DNA of 64,000 nt from Miltoncostaea sp050250915 (GTDB lineage: Bacteria; Actinomycetota; Thermoleophilia; Miltoncostaeales; Miltoncostaeaceae), in NCBI GenBank assembly GCA_050250915.1, contig JBFWNT010000016.1:13741-77740 (forward strand). Reading direction: 5' to 3'. The notes beneath the pieces were generated by a model, which had not been told where the DNA came from, ran no database searches, and saw only the letters and a list, made by a program, of their open reading frames with translations. A program made the translations under genes and the position numbers. Shown one piece after another: positions 25,795 through 34,137 of this stretch. Numbering within the stretch: position 1 is the first letter of the stretch; every line of letters starts with the position of its first letter.

Positions 25795-27863
25795 GGGCCC
25801 CCGGAGGAATCCCCCCGGGACGGCACCTCGGCGCGGCCGTCCAGGATCGCCAGGAAGGCCGCCTCGTCCAGCACCGGGACGCCCGCCGACTCGGCCTTCG
25901 CGAGCTTGGTGCCCGGGTCGACGCCGGCGACCAGGAACGACGTCGACTTGCTCACCGATCCGGTCATCTTGCCGCCGGCGGCGGTGATCGCCCGCTTCAC
26001 CTCGTCGCGGGAATAGGCCTCGAGGCCCCCGGTGACGACCACGCTGTGACCGGTGAGGGGTCCATCCGCGACGGGTGGCGGGACGTCCGACACCACCGTC
26101 AGCCCGGCCCCGCGCAGGCGCTCGAGCAGCTCGCGGTTGGCGTCGGAGGACAGGAACTCGCGGATCGACTCGGCCACCACGGGGCCGACGCCCTCGGCCT
26201 GGGCCAGCGCCTCCACGTCGGCCTGCAGCAGCGCGTCCAGCGACGGGCACACCGCCGCCACCGCGTCGGCCGTCACGTCGCCCACGTGGCGGATCCCCAG
26301 GCCGTAGAGCAGCCGCGGCCACGGCCGCTCCTTGGAGCGCTCGACCGCGGCGATCAGGTTGTCGACCGAGACGTCCTTCCACCCCTCGCGGGCGATCAGC
26401 TCGTCGCGCCGGGACGGCAGGTCGTAGATGTCGGCGAAGCTCCCCAGCAGGCCGTCCCGGTAGAAGCTGCTGATCGTCTTCTCCCCCAGCCCCTCGATGT
26501 CCATCGCGCCGCGCGAGGCGAAGTGGAACAGGCCCTGCACGATCTGCGCGGGGCAGGACCGGTTGGGGCACCGGATCTGCACCTCGCCCGGCGGCTGGAC
26601 CACCGGCGTGTCGCAGGCGGGGCAGCGGTCGGGCATCACGAATGGGCGCTCGTCGCCGGTGCGCTCCTGGGTGAGCGGCCCCACGACCTGCGGGATCACG
26701 TCCCCGGCCCGCTGCACGATGACCTTGTCGCCGATCATCAGCCCCTTGCGCGCCAGGTCCTCCTGGTTGTGGAGCGTCGCGAGCCGCACGGTCGCGCCGC
26801 CGACCGACACCGGCTCCAGCTCGGCGAACGGCACCAGGGCGCCGGTGCGGCCGATGCTCACCATGATGTTGTTGAGCGTGGTGACGGCCGTGGTGGGCGC
26901 GAACTTGTAGGCGATCGCCCAGCGCGGGGCGCGGCCCACGGCGCCGAGGCGCTCCTGCACGTCGATCTCGTCGATCTTCACGACGGCGCCGTCGATGTCG
27001 AAGTCCACCGAGCCGCGCCGCTCCTCCCAGGCGGCGCACGCCGCCTGGACCTCGTCGATCGCATCGACGACCGTGATGTCCGGGTTCACGCGGAATCCCG
27101 CGTCGCGAAGCCACTGGAGCGCCTCCGACTGGCGCGTGACCGATATCCCGTCGGCGTAGCCGAGCGAATAGCACCAGATCGAGAGCGGCCGCTCGGCGGT
27201 GGCCTTCGGGTCGAGCTGGCGCAGGCTGCCGGCGGCGGAGTTGCGCGGGTTCGCGAACGTGGGCAGCCCGGCGGCGGCGCGCGTCTCGTTGAGCTCGGCG
27301 AAGGCGGCGAGCGGCAGGTAGACCTCGCCGCGCACCTCCACCACGGGCGGCGGGGCGACGCCGTCCGGCAGCCGCAGGCGGGTGGGGATGGCGCGGATCG
27401 TGCGGAGGTTGGCGGTCACGTCCTCGCCCACCACGCCGTCGCCCCGTGTGGCGCCGCGCACGAACACGCCGTCCTCGTAGACCAGGGAGATGGCCAGGCC
27501 GTCGATCTTCGGCTCCACCACGAAGTGGATCTCCCGGGACGCCATGCCCTCCTGCTCCATCACCCGCCGGGCGCGGTCGTGCCAGGCGGTCAGCTCCTCG
27601 GCGCCGCGGGCGTTGGCCAGGCTGAGCATGGGGCGCGGGTGCTCGACGGGCGCGAACCGCTGGGAGGGCGCGGCCCCGACCCGCTGGGTGGGCGAGTCGG
27701 GGGTCGCCAGCTCGGGGTGCGCCGTCTCCAGCGCCTCCAGCTCCCGCATCCAGTCGTCGTAGACGATGTCCTCGACCGTCGGCTGGTCCAGGACGTAGTA
27801 GGCGTGGTTGGCCCCGTCGATCAGGCCGCGCAGCTCCGCGGCGCGATCGCCCGGCTCGCTCAC
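25791..27863 (-). CDS. ligA: NAD-dependent DNA ligase LigA
   Basis: LigA seals nicks in replication and repair. The 690-residue protein has the adenylation lysine 119 in EPKIDG, the OB and zinc finger (CPAC...CPNRSCPAQ), helix-hairpin-helix repeats (LGIRHVGDVTA, AEGVGPVVAE) and a C-terminal BRCT domain (about 605-680). Length is normal. The start is a GTG overlapping the HAD-phosphatase stop (GTGA). Last gene of the surE-HAD-ligA run. Confidence 0.97.
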   Translation of the reverse strand: MSEPGDRAAELRGLIDGANHAYYVLDQPTVEDIVYDDWMRELEALETAHPELATPDSPTQRVGAAPSQRFAPVEHPRPMLSLANARGAEELTAWHDRARRVMEQEGMASREIHFVVEPKIDGLAISLVYEDGVFVRGATRGDGVVGEDVTANLRTIRAIPTRLRLPDGVAPPPVVEVRGEVYLPLAAFAELNETRAAAGLPTFANPRNSAAGSLRQLDPKATAERPLSIWCYSLGYADGISVTRQSEALQWLRDAGFRVNPDITVVDAIDEVQAACAAWEERRGSVDFDIDGAVVKIDEIDVQERLGAVGRAPRWAIAYKFAPTTAVTTLNNIMVSIGRTGALVPFAELEPVSVGGATVRLATLHNQEDLARKGLMIGDKVIVQRAGDVIPQVVGPLTQERTGDERPFVMPDRCPACDTPVVQPPGEVQIRCPNRSCPAQIVQGLFHFASRGAMDIEGLGEKTISSFYRDGLLGSFADIYDLPSRRDELIAREGWKDVSVDNLIAAVERSKERPWPRLLYGLGIRHVGDVTADAVAAVCPSLDALLQADVEALAQAEGVGPVVAESIREFLSSDANRELLERLRGAGLTVVSDVPPPVADGPLTGHSVVVTGGLEAYSRDEVKRAITAAGGKMTGSVSKSTSFLVAGVDPGTKLAKAESAGVPVLDEAAFLAILDGRAEVPSRGDSSGGP

Positions 27864-28513
27864 CCCGCCTCCCCCCGGCACGCCAGGAGCATCCCGGCCG
27901 GCGTGTCGGCCACCAGGTCCGGCTCCAAGGAGAGCAGCTCGTGCGGCGGGAAGAAGCCCCACGTCACGGCGATCGTGGTGAGTCCGGCGGCACGCCCGGC
28001 GATCATGTCGAACGGCGCGTCGCCCACGTAGCAGGCGCCCTCGGGGCCGGCGCCGAGGCGCCGCAGCCCCTCCAGGAGGGGGTCCGGCTCGGGCTTGTGG
28101 CGCTCGGTGTCCTCCGCCGCGATCACCACGTCGAACAGGTCCCGCAGCGTGGGCAGCACCCCCCAGGCCAGGTCGACGGCGTCGTGGCTCTTGGAGGTCA
28201 CGATGCCGAGCCGCCTCCCGTCGTCCTTGAGCGCGCGGAGGACCGCCTCCACCCCGTCGTACGCCAGCAGCAGCGCCGACGTGTTGGCGTGGTTCCACGT
28301 CCGGTAGACGTCGTAGAGCTCCTGGGCCCGGTCGGGGTCGAACACCGCCATCTGCTCGATGAGGGGGCGGCCGACGTTGGCGACCAGGCGCTCGTCCTCC
28401 CAGTCCTGGCCGAGCACCGTGCGGACCGCGTGGCGGTGCGACTCGCGGATGAGCGCCACCGAGTCGATGACGGTCCCGTCCAGGTCGAACAGGATGGGGT
28501 CGAAGCCCGTCAC
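27860..28513 (-). CDS. HAD-family hydrolase (phosphoglycolate phosphatase-like)
   Basis: This 217-residue HAD phosphatase has motif I FDLDGTVID (Asp10, Asp12), motif II IVTSKS, the lysine in HKPEPDPL and motif IV YVGDAPFDMIAG. A helical cap domain lies between motifs I and II, as in Gph/pyrophosphatase PpaX types. The substrate is not certain. GTG start and stop both overlap neighbours by 4 nt (surE upstream, ligA downstream), so the three are one translationally coupled unit. Confidence 0.92.
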   Translation of the reverse strand: MTGFDPILFDLDGTVIDSVALIRESHRHAVRTVLGQDWEDERLVANVGRPLIEQMAVFDPDRAQELYDVYRTWNHANTSALLLAYDGVEAVLRALKDDGRRLGIVTSKSHDAVDLAWGVLPTLRDLFDVVIAAEDTERHKPEPDPLLEGLRRLGAGPEGACYVGDAPFDMIAGRAAGLTTIAVTWGFFPPHELLSLEPDLVADTPAGMLLACRGEAG

Positions 28514-29340
28514 GCGCTCCGGGGGGCGGCCCCGACGCCGAGCAGGGCGGCCAGCTCCAACGCCTCCACCGCCTCCATGCTCGCCAGGTCGGTCAGGTTG
28601 AAGTGCAGCGGCGTGACCGAGATCGCGCCATCCTCGATGGCGGCGAAGTCGGTCCCCTCCTCCCGCCGGTGCGACGCGACCCCGCCGTAGATCGTGTACC
28701 GCCGCCTGCCGCCCTGCTCGTCCAGCAGGGTCAACTCGTCGTTGTACTTGCGGCGGCCCAGGCGGGTCACGGCGGCGCCGGTGACCGCCTCGGGCGGCAG
28801 GCCGGGGGCGTTGATGTTGAGCACCACGCCCTCCGGGAAGTCCGGCTGCAGCAGCCGCGGCGCGACCGCCGCGGCGAAGGCGCCCGCGGCCCGGAAGTCG
28901 TAGGCCCGGTCGTCCCACTGGTCGGCGGTCGCGGCGTTCACGGCGTGGGCCGAGACCGCGAGCGCGGGGATGCCGAGCAGCGTGCCCTCCAGGGCGGCGG
29001 CCACCGTGCCGGAGTAGGTGACGTCGTCGCCCAGGTTGAGCCCGAGGTTGATGCCGCTCACGATCAGGTCGGGGTGCCGGTCCAGGAGCCCCAGGGCGGC
29101 GAACCGCACGCAGTCCACGGGGGTGCCGTCGGTGGCGAGGGCGCTGGTGCCGTCGGCCAGGGCGACCTCCTCCACGTGGAGGGGGTTGTGGATCGTGATC
29201 CCCCGGCCGATGGCGCTGCGGTTGGAGTCCGGGGCGATGACGCTGACGTCTCCGACCGACCTGAGCGCCTGCGCGAGGGCCAGGAGTCCCGCGGAGTGGA
29301 CGCCGTCGTCGTTGGTGACGAGGATGTGCGGCACGGACAT
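28510..29340 (-). CDS. surE: 5'/3'-nucleotidase SurE
   Basis: SurE is a metal-dependent nucleoside monophosphate phosphatase. The N-terminus ILVTNDDGVHSAG carries the metal-binding Asp pair, followed by IAPDSNRSAIG, the SGINLGLNLGDDVTYSGTVAAA block and VLNINAP. Length 276 is normal. The ATG at 29340 has no ribosome-binding site; a GTG two codons later (29334) lies 8 nt after TACGCT and may be the true, leaderless start. Confidence 0.95.
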   Translation of the reverse strand: MSVPHILVTNDDGVHSAGLLALAQALRSVGDVSVIAPDSNRSAIGRGITIHNPLHVEEVALADGTSALATDGTPVDCVRFAALGLLDRHPDLIVSGINLGLNLGDDVTYSGTVAAALEGTLLGIPALAVSAHAVNAATADQWDDRAYDFRAAGAFAAAVAPRLLQPDFPEGVVLNINAPGLPPEAVTGAAVTRLGRRKYNDELTLLDEQGGRRRYTIYGGVASHRREEGTDFAAIEDGAISVTPLHFNLTDLASMEAVEALELAALLGVGAAPRSA

Positions 29341-29372
29341 CCAGCGTAGCGGCTGACGAGGGGGGTGGACCC

Positions 29373-30236
29373 TTGGACACGACCGGCGTTGCGCAACGGT
29401 ACTTCGACGCCTGGAACGCCCACGACCGGGAGGCGGTGGCGGCGGCGTTCGCACCGGATGGCGTCTACCGCGACCCGACCGTCCCCGACGGGCTCGACCC
29501 GAGCGGGACGGGCGCCTACGCCGCGGGGCTCTGGTCGGCGTTCCCGGACCTGGCGTTCGCGGTGGACGACCTCGTCGCGGAGGGCGACACGCTGTGGGCG
29601 CGGTGGACGATGAGCGGCACCGACACCGGTGGCCTGAGCGGCCTGCCGCCCACGGGGCGGCCGATCGCGGTGGAGGGCGCCGACCTGATCCACGTGGCCG
29701 GCGACGGAGTGGCCTCTGTGCAGGGCTTCTTCGACAGCGGGGCCGTGCCCCGGCAGCTCGGGATGCAGGTGGTGGTGCAGCCGGATCAGGCCGGGCCGTT
29801 CCGCTTCGGCACCTCCGTCTGGGTCTCGAAGGACGGCGGCGAGCCGGGGGCGGTGAGCCTGACGGTGCTCGAGGCGAGCGGCCCCGAGGCCCAGCAGGAG
29901 GTCCGCGAGCGCACGCAGGGCGTCGTCGGCTCCCTGATGGCGGAGCCGGGCTTCAAGAGCGTCCTGCTCGCGACCGTGGGACCGCGCATGTACACGATCT
30001 CGGCGTGGGAGACGGCCGACGACGTCGCCGCGATCCGCCGCAACGGCCCGCACATCGACGCGGCGGCGCGGTTCTTCGGGGACGGCCTCGCGACCGGCGG
30101 CCAGACCGGGGTGTGGACCCCGCACCGCGTGAACGGCATGTGGGTGCGGTGCGCCGACTGCCGCGAGATGGTCCCCGCGGAGGGCGGCCGATGCGCCGCG
30201 GGGCACGAACTGCCGCCGGCGCCGGCCTACTGGTAG
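29373..30236 (+). CDS. SnoaL-like domain + ABM-like domain + zinc ribbon protein
   Basis: Three parts can be read in 287 residues. Residues 1-130 match the SnoaL-like polyketide-cyclase fold (YFDAWNAHDREAVAAAFAPDG). Residues about 140-235 resemble an antibiotic-biosynthesis-monooxygenase/dabb dimer domain (SVWVSKDGG, VGSLMAEPGFKSVLLATVG, YTISAWETADDV). Residues 255-280 contain a C-x2-C...C-x3-H zinc-ribbon-like end (CADC, CAAGH). Activity is unknown. The TTG start has GAGGGGGG 7 nt upstream. The 3' end overlaps truA by 10 nt. Confidence 0.8.
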   Translation: MDTTGVAQRYFDAWNAHDREAVAAAFAPDGVYRDPTVPDGLDPSGTGAYAAGLWSAFPDLAFAVDDLVAEGDTLWARWTMSGTDTGGLSGLPPTGRPIAVEGADLIHVAGDGVASVQGFFDSGAVPRQLGMQVVVQPDQAGPFRFGTSVWVSKDGGEPGAVSLTVLEASGPEAQQEVRERTQGVVGSLMAEPGFKSVLLATVGPRMYTISAWETADDVAAIRRNGPHIDAAARFFGDGLATGGQTGVWTPHRVNGMWVRCADCREMVPAEGGRCAAGHELPPAPAYW

Positions 30237-30979
30237 CGGACCGCGACCAGCGTCAGGGGGTGGGCCGGCGCCGTCGGCCCGGCCGCCCCCCGCGGCGCCC
30301 CGCCGAGCAGCGCCGCCACCCGCCCGGGCTCCCAGGCGCCGCGGCCCACGAGCAGCATCGTCCCGACCGCGACGCGCACCATGTGGCGCAGGAAGGCGTC
30401 GGCCTCCAGCACCAGCACCAGCTCGTCCTCGCGCCGCTCCCAGCGGCACTCGGCGACGGTGCGGTCGAAGAACACGTGCTCCGTGCGCGTGGGCGTGAAC
30501 GCGCGGAAGTCGTGCTGCCCCACCAGAAGGGCGGCAGCCTCCTCCAGGCGTCCCTCGTCGAGCGGCGCGGGGTGGTGCAACACCCGGCCGGCGCGCAGCG
30601 GCGAGGGCGGGCCGGTGAGGACCCGGTACTCGTAACGGCGGGCCACGGCGTCGCGGCGGGCGTCGAAGCCCGCCGGCGCGTCCACGACGGCGCGGACGGC
30701 CAGGTCGTCCGGCAGCAGGCCGTTGAGGCCGCGCAGGATGCGACCGGCGGGCAGTTGGCTCCCGGTGGGGACGCTCGCGACCTGTCCGGATGCGTGCACG
30801 CCGGCGTCGGTGCGGCCGGCGACGGTCACCTCGGCCGGCTCGCGCAGGAGCGTCCCGAGGGCGTCGCGCAGCACGCCCTCGACGGTGCGGAGCCCGGGCT
30901 GGGAGGCCCAGCCCGAGAACCGCGATCCGTCGTACTCGAGTTCCAGGCGGAGGACCCGCCCGGCGGGCGGGTCCGCCAC
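30227..30979 (-). CDS. truA: tRNA pseudouridine(38-40) synthase TruA
   Basis: This enzyme isomerises uridines 38-40 in the tRNA anticodon arm. The catalytic Asp58 lies in GRTDAGVHA, with the family N-terminus LELEYDGSRFSGW and the RRYEYRV and FLRHMVR segments. Length 250 is normal. It begins with GTG 5 nt after rplQ, which is the classic rplQ-truA order, and closes the ribosomal cluster. Confidence 0.96.
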   Translation of the reverse strand: MADPPAGRVLRLELEYDGSRFSGWASQPGLRTVEGVLRDALGTLLREPAEVTVAGRTDAGVHASGQVASVPTGSQLPAGRILRGLNGLLPDDLAVRAVVDAPAGFDARRDAVARRYEYRVLTGPPSPLRAGRVLHHPAPLDEGRLEEAAALLVGQHDFRAFTPTRTEHVFFDRTVAECRWERREDELVLVLEADAFLRHMVRVAVGTMLLVGRGAWEPGRVAALLGGAPRGAAGPTAPAHPLTLVAVRYQ

Positions 30980-30984
30980 GGGGA

Positions 30985-31362
30985 CTACCGCGTGGCGGCC
31001 GCCGGGACGTCCTTCGACAGCTCCAGGAGCACCATCGGCGCCGCGTCACCCTGGCGCGGGCCGAGCTTCAGCGTGCGGGTGTAGCCGCCCTGGACGTCGC
31101 TGAACGCGGGACCGACCACGTCGAAGAGGTGGTACGTGATGTCCTTGTTGCGCAGGAGCGCGACCGCCTGGCGCCGGGAGTGCAGCGTGTTCTGCTTGGC
31201 GAGGGTGATCGCCTTCTCCGCGATGCCGCGCGCCAGCTTGGCCTTGGGGGCCGTCGTCTGGATGCGACCGTGCGTCAGCAGGGCCGTCGCGAGGTTCGCG
31301 CCCATCGCCTGCCGGTGCGACGATGAGCGGTTGAGCTTGGGGCCTGCATTGCGGTGGCGCAC
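30985..31362 (-). CDS. rplQ: Ribosomal protein L17
   Basis: This 125-residue large-subunit protein near the exit tunnel opens with the normal basic N-terminus MRHRNAGPKLNRSSSHRQAM and ends in a family-type LLELSKD segment. The start is GTG. It follows rpoA by 15 nt, the standard order rpoA-rplQ. Confidence 0.97.
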   Translation of the reverse strand: MRHRNAGPKLNRSSSHRQAMGANLATALLTHGRIQTTAPKAKLARGIAEKAITLAKQNTLHSRRQAVALLRNKDITYHLFDVVGPAFSDVQGGYTRTLKLGPRQGDAAPMVLLELSKDVPAAATR

Positions 31363-31377
31363 GGTCGGTCTCCTGGC

Positions 31378-32319
31378 CTACTCGTCGTCGCTGCGCAGGC
31401 CGAGGCCGTGCGCGGCGAGGTTCTCCTTGACCTCTTCGATGCTCTTCTTCCCGAAGTTCGGGATGGCCGACAGCTCGGATTCCGTCTTCGAGATCAGGTC
31501 GCCGATGGTCTCGACGCCGACGCGCTTGAGGCAGTTGTAGCTGCGCACGCCCAGCTCGAGCTCCTCGATCATGATGTCGTGCATCCCGCCGCCGGCGGGG
31601 ACCTCCTCGACGGCCGGCTCGCCCAGGAGCTTCGTGCTCTCCGGGTCGGCGAAGATCGCGAGGCGCCCGATGAGCGTCTCGGCGGCCTCCGCGATGGCGC
31701 CGCGGGGGTCGACGCTGCCGTCGGTCTGGATCTCGAGCAGCAGCTTGTCGTAGTCGGTGCGCTGGCCGACGCGGGCCGGGCTCACCTCGTAGCGGACGCG
31801 CAGGACCGGGGAGAAGTTCGAGTCCACCGGGATCACGCCGATCGTGGTGCCCGGGCCCTTGTTCTGCTCGGCCGGCACGTAGCCGCGACCGCGGCTGATC
31901 GTGAGGATCATGTCCAGGCGCGAACCCGCCTCGAGCGTCGCGATCTCGAGGTCCGGGTTCAGGATCTCGAGGTCCGCGGGGGCCGAGATGTCGGCGGCCG
32001 TGACGGCGCCGGGGCCGACCTTGGACAGCTCCACCTCGATCTCGCCGACCTCGCCGTGGAGGCGGCAGACCAGCTCGCGGAGGTTGAGGATGATGTCGGT
32101 GACGTCCTCGCGGACGCCGGCGATGGTGGTGAACTCATGCTGGACCCCCTCGATCCGCACCGAGGTCACCGCCGCCCCCTCGAGGGAGGACAGCAGCACG
32201 CGGCGCAGGCTGTTGCCGAAGGTGTGTCCGAAGCCGCGGTCGAGCGGCTCGACCTCGAACCGGCCGAGCGTGTCGCTGACAGGGTCGTAGGTCATGCGGG
32301 GGGACTGGATGTCGAGCAC
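31378..32319 (-). CDS. rpoA: RNA polymerase alpha subunit
   Basis: This subunit dimerises to start RNA polymerase assembly and contacts activators and UP elements through its C-terminal domain. The N-terminal domain has GFGHTFGNSLRRVLLSSL and the C-terminal helix-hairpin-helix region has KRVGVETIGDLISKTE and IPNFGKKSIEEV. I place the start at GTG 32319 (VLDIQSPRM), the usual N-terminus, with AAGGAG just upstream, giving 313 residues; the longer frame from 32340 adds seven unsupported residues. About 100 nt of spacer separates it from rpsD. Confidence 0.97.
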   Translation of the reverse strand: MLDIQSPRMTYDPVSDTLGRFEVEPLDRGFGHTFGNSLRRVLLSSLEGAAVTSVRIEGVQHEFTTIAGVREDVTDIILNLRELVCRLHGEVGEIEVELSKVGPGAVTAADISAPADLEILNPDLEIATLEAGSRLDMILTISRGRGYVPAEQNKGPGTTIGVIPVDSNFSPVLRVRYEVSPARVGQRTDYDKLLLEIQTDGSVDPRGAIAEAAETLIGRLAIFADPESTKLLGEPAVEEVPAGGGMHDIMIEELELGVRSYNCLKRVGVETIGDLISKTESELSAIPNFGKKSIEEVKENLAAHGLGLRSDDE

Positions 32320-32419
32320 GTGACTCCTTGCCTCCGGCACGGGGCCGGATCGTGGTGACAGCGGGACCAGGCATCGGCCCCGTCCCCGTCACGGGAGGGG
32401 CCCTCGCCGGCGGCCCTGC

Positions 32420-33022
32420 CTACTTCGAGTAGTACTCCACGATGAGCTGCTCGCTCACCTGGGTGTCGATCTCCGAGCGCTCGGGGGCCTTCAGGACCTT
32501 CCCGTTCAGCGCGTCGTAGTCGGCCTGCAGCCACGGGGCCACGGACGCCACCAGCTCGGTGGCCGCCCGGATGATCGGCTCCGCGCTGGACCCCTGCTTC
32601 ACGGTGATGACGTCGTCCGCCTTCACCTGGTAGCTGGGGATGTCCACCTTCCGCCCGTTCACCCGGAAGTGGCCGTGGTTCACGAGCTGCCGGGCCTGGC
32701 GGCGGGTGGCCGCGAAGCCGAGGCGGTAGACGACGTTGTCGAGCCGCATCTCGAGCATCCGGAGGAGGTTCTCGCCCGTGATGCCCTGCTGGCGGTTGGC
32801 CTTCTCGTAGTAGCGGCGGAACTGCTTCTCGAGCAGCCCGTAGTAGCGGCGCGTCTTCTGCTTCTCGCGGAGCTGGAGGAGGTACTCGCTCTGGCGGATG
32901 CGGCCGCGGCCGTGCTCGCCGGGCGGGTACGGGCGCCGGTCCAGGTACTTCTGCGCCTTGTCGGTGAGGGCGAAGCCCTCGCGGCGCGACTGCTTGACGG
33001 TGGGGCCGGTGTAGCGGGCCAT
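32420..33022 (-). CDS. rpsD: Ribosomal protein S4
   Basis: This primary 16S rRNA-binding protein of 200 residues has an S4 RNA-binding domain at about 90-150 (MRLDNVVYRLGFAATRRQARQLV). It lacks the zinc-binding cysteines seen in some S4 proteins. It starts 2 nt after rpsK ends. S4 often represses its own operon; the 100-nt spacer after this gene is a possible control site but nothing specific is recognised. Confidence 0.98.
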   Translation of the reverse strand: MARYTGPTVKQSRREGFALTDKAQKYLDRRPYPPGEHGRGRIRQSEYLLQLREKQKTRRYYGLLEKQFRRYYEKANRQQGITGENLLRMLEMRLDNVVYRLGFAATRRQARQLVNHGHFRVNGRKVDIPSYQVKADDVITVKQGSSAEPIIRAATELVASVAPWLQADYDALNGKVLKAPERSEIDTQVSEQLIVEYYSK

Positions 33023-33024
33023 GC

Positions 33025-33423
33025 TCAGACCCTCCGCCGCTTGCGCGGCCGGCAGCCGTTGTGCGGGACGGGCGAGACGTCGGTCACGGAGGCGACCTCG
33101 ATGCCGGCCGCCTGGAGGGAGCGGATGGCCGTCTCGCGGCCGGAGCCGGGGCCCTTCACGTAGACGTCGACCTTCTGGAGCCCGTGCTCCATCCCCTTGC
33201 GCGCGGCCGAGTCGGCCGTGACCTGGGCGGCGTACGGCGTGCTCTTGCGGGACCCCTTGAACCCGGCCGAGCCGGCGGTCTCCCACGCGATCACGTTGCC
33301 CTGCTTGTCGGTCAGCGTGACGATCGTGTTGTTGAACGACGTCTTGATGTGGGCGTTGCCCACGGGGATGTTCTTCCGCGTGCGGCGGCGGGTGCGGCCG
33401 CGGGTCACCTTCTGGCGTGCCAA
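33025..33423 (-). CDS. rpsK: Ribosomal protein S11
   Basis: This 132-residue platform protein of the small subunit shows the normal HIKTSFNNTIVTLTD segment and the basic C-terminus PHNGCRPRKRRRV. The start is TTG with GAGGAG upstream, one of few TTG starts here. It lies between rpsM and rpsD in standard order. Confidence 0.97.
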   Translation of the reverse strand: MARQKVTRGRTRRRTRKNIPVGNAHIKTSFNNTIVTLTDKQGNVIAWETAGSAGFKGSRKSTPYAAQVTADSAARKGMEHGLQKVDVYVKGPGSGRETAIRSLQAAGIEVASVTDVSPVPHNGCRPRKRRRV

Positions 33424-33457
33424 CGCGCTCCTCGGTCCTGGTCGGTTTCTCGGGCTC

Positions 33458-33829
33458 TCAGCTCTTGCGCTGCTTGCCCACGGTGCGCTTCGGGCCCTTG
33501 CGCGTGCGCGCGTTGGTCTTCGTGCGCTGGCCGCGCACCGGGAGCCCGCGCCGGTGGCGCAGGCCGCGGTAACAGCCGATCTCCATCAGGCGCTTCATGT
33601 CGTTCGAGCGCTCGCGGCGGAGGTCGCCCTCGACCACCAGGGTCTTCTCGATCACGTCGCGGAGGCGCGCGATCTCCTCCTCGGTGAGGTCGCGGACGTA
33701 GGTGTCGCGGTTGATCCCCGTCTCCTCCAGCACCTTGTTGGCCGTCGGGCGGCCGATGCCGTAGACGTAGGTCAGGCCGATCTCCACGCGCTTCTCGCGC
33801 GGGATGTTGACGCCGGCGATGCGCGCCAT
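33458..33829 (-). CDS. rpsM: Ribosomal protein S13
   Basis: This 123-residue head protein of the small subunit contacts tRNA and L5. It starts at MARIAGVNIPREKRVE, has the YVYGIGRPTANKVL helix-turn-helix region, and the basic tail RGQRTKTNARTRKGP. The ATG overlaps the rpmJ stop by 1 nt (ATGA region), so a longer upstream frame is not needed. Confidence 0.98.
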   Translation of the reverse strand: MARIAGVNIPREKRVEIGLTYVYGIGRPTANKVLEETGINRDTYVRDLTEEEIARLRDVIEKTLVVEGDLRRERSNDMKRLMEIGCYRGLRHRRGLPVRGQRTKTNARTRKGPKRTVGKQRKS

Positions 33830-33942
33830 CAGCCCTGCACCTGCTTGTGGCGGGCGTTCTGGCAGATCACGAGGAGCTTCCCGTGACGCTTGATCACGCG
33901 GCACTTCTCGCAGATGGGCTTGACCGATGCACGGACCTTCAC
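33829..33942 (-). CDS. rpmJ: Ribosomal protein L36 (zinc-binding type)
   Basis: This 37-residue protein has the zinc ligands Cys11, Cys14, Cys27 and His32 of the zinc-containing L36 form. It starts with GTG (VKVRASVKPIC), with GGAGGGG upstream. It is the first gene of the rpmJ-rpsM-rpsK-rpsD-rpoA-rplQ-truA run. The infA gene that usually precedes it is absent. Confidence 0.96.
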   Translation of the reverse strand: MKVRASVKPICEKCRVIKRHGKLLVICQNARHKQVQG

Positions 33943-34000
33943 GACTCGTCCCCTCCAGGGCGCGGGCATGCCCACGGGGCTGCCCCGCGAGCGACCCGGG

Positions 34001-34030
34001 ATGTTAGCACCCGGTGGGCGGGCCCGTCAG
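34001..34030 (-). promoter_or_regulatory. Predicted promoter of the rpmJ-rpoA operon
   Basis: On the minus strand CTGACG (34025-34030) is followed by 18 nt and TAACAT (34001-34006), with TGC directly before the -10 box (extended -10). The leader would be about 50 nt to rpmJ. The rest of the 195-nt gap between map and rpmJ (33943-34137) holds no gene. Confidence 0.6.
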
Positions 34031-34137
34031 CCGAGGATAGCCTGACGCAGTGAGCACCTGGCCGCACGTTCACGGCGCCACCCCATCCCGGCCTGGTCGC
34101 ACGACGCACCCATCCGTTCGGACCGCGCGGCTCGGGC

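Noticed and set aside
25791..28298. Single 835-residue protein fusing extra sequence to LigA
   Set aside because: The extra N-terminal part is the HAD phosphatase gene read in another frame; LigA starts properly at GTG 27863.
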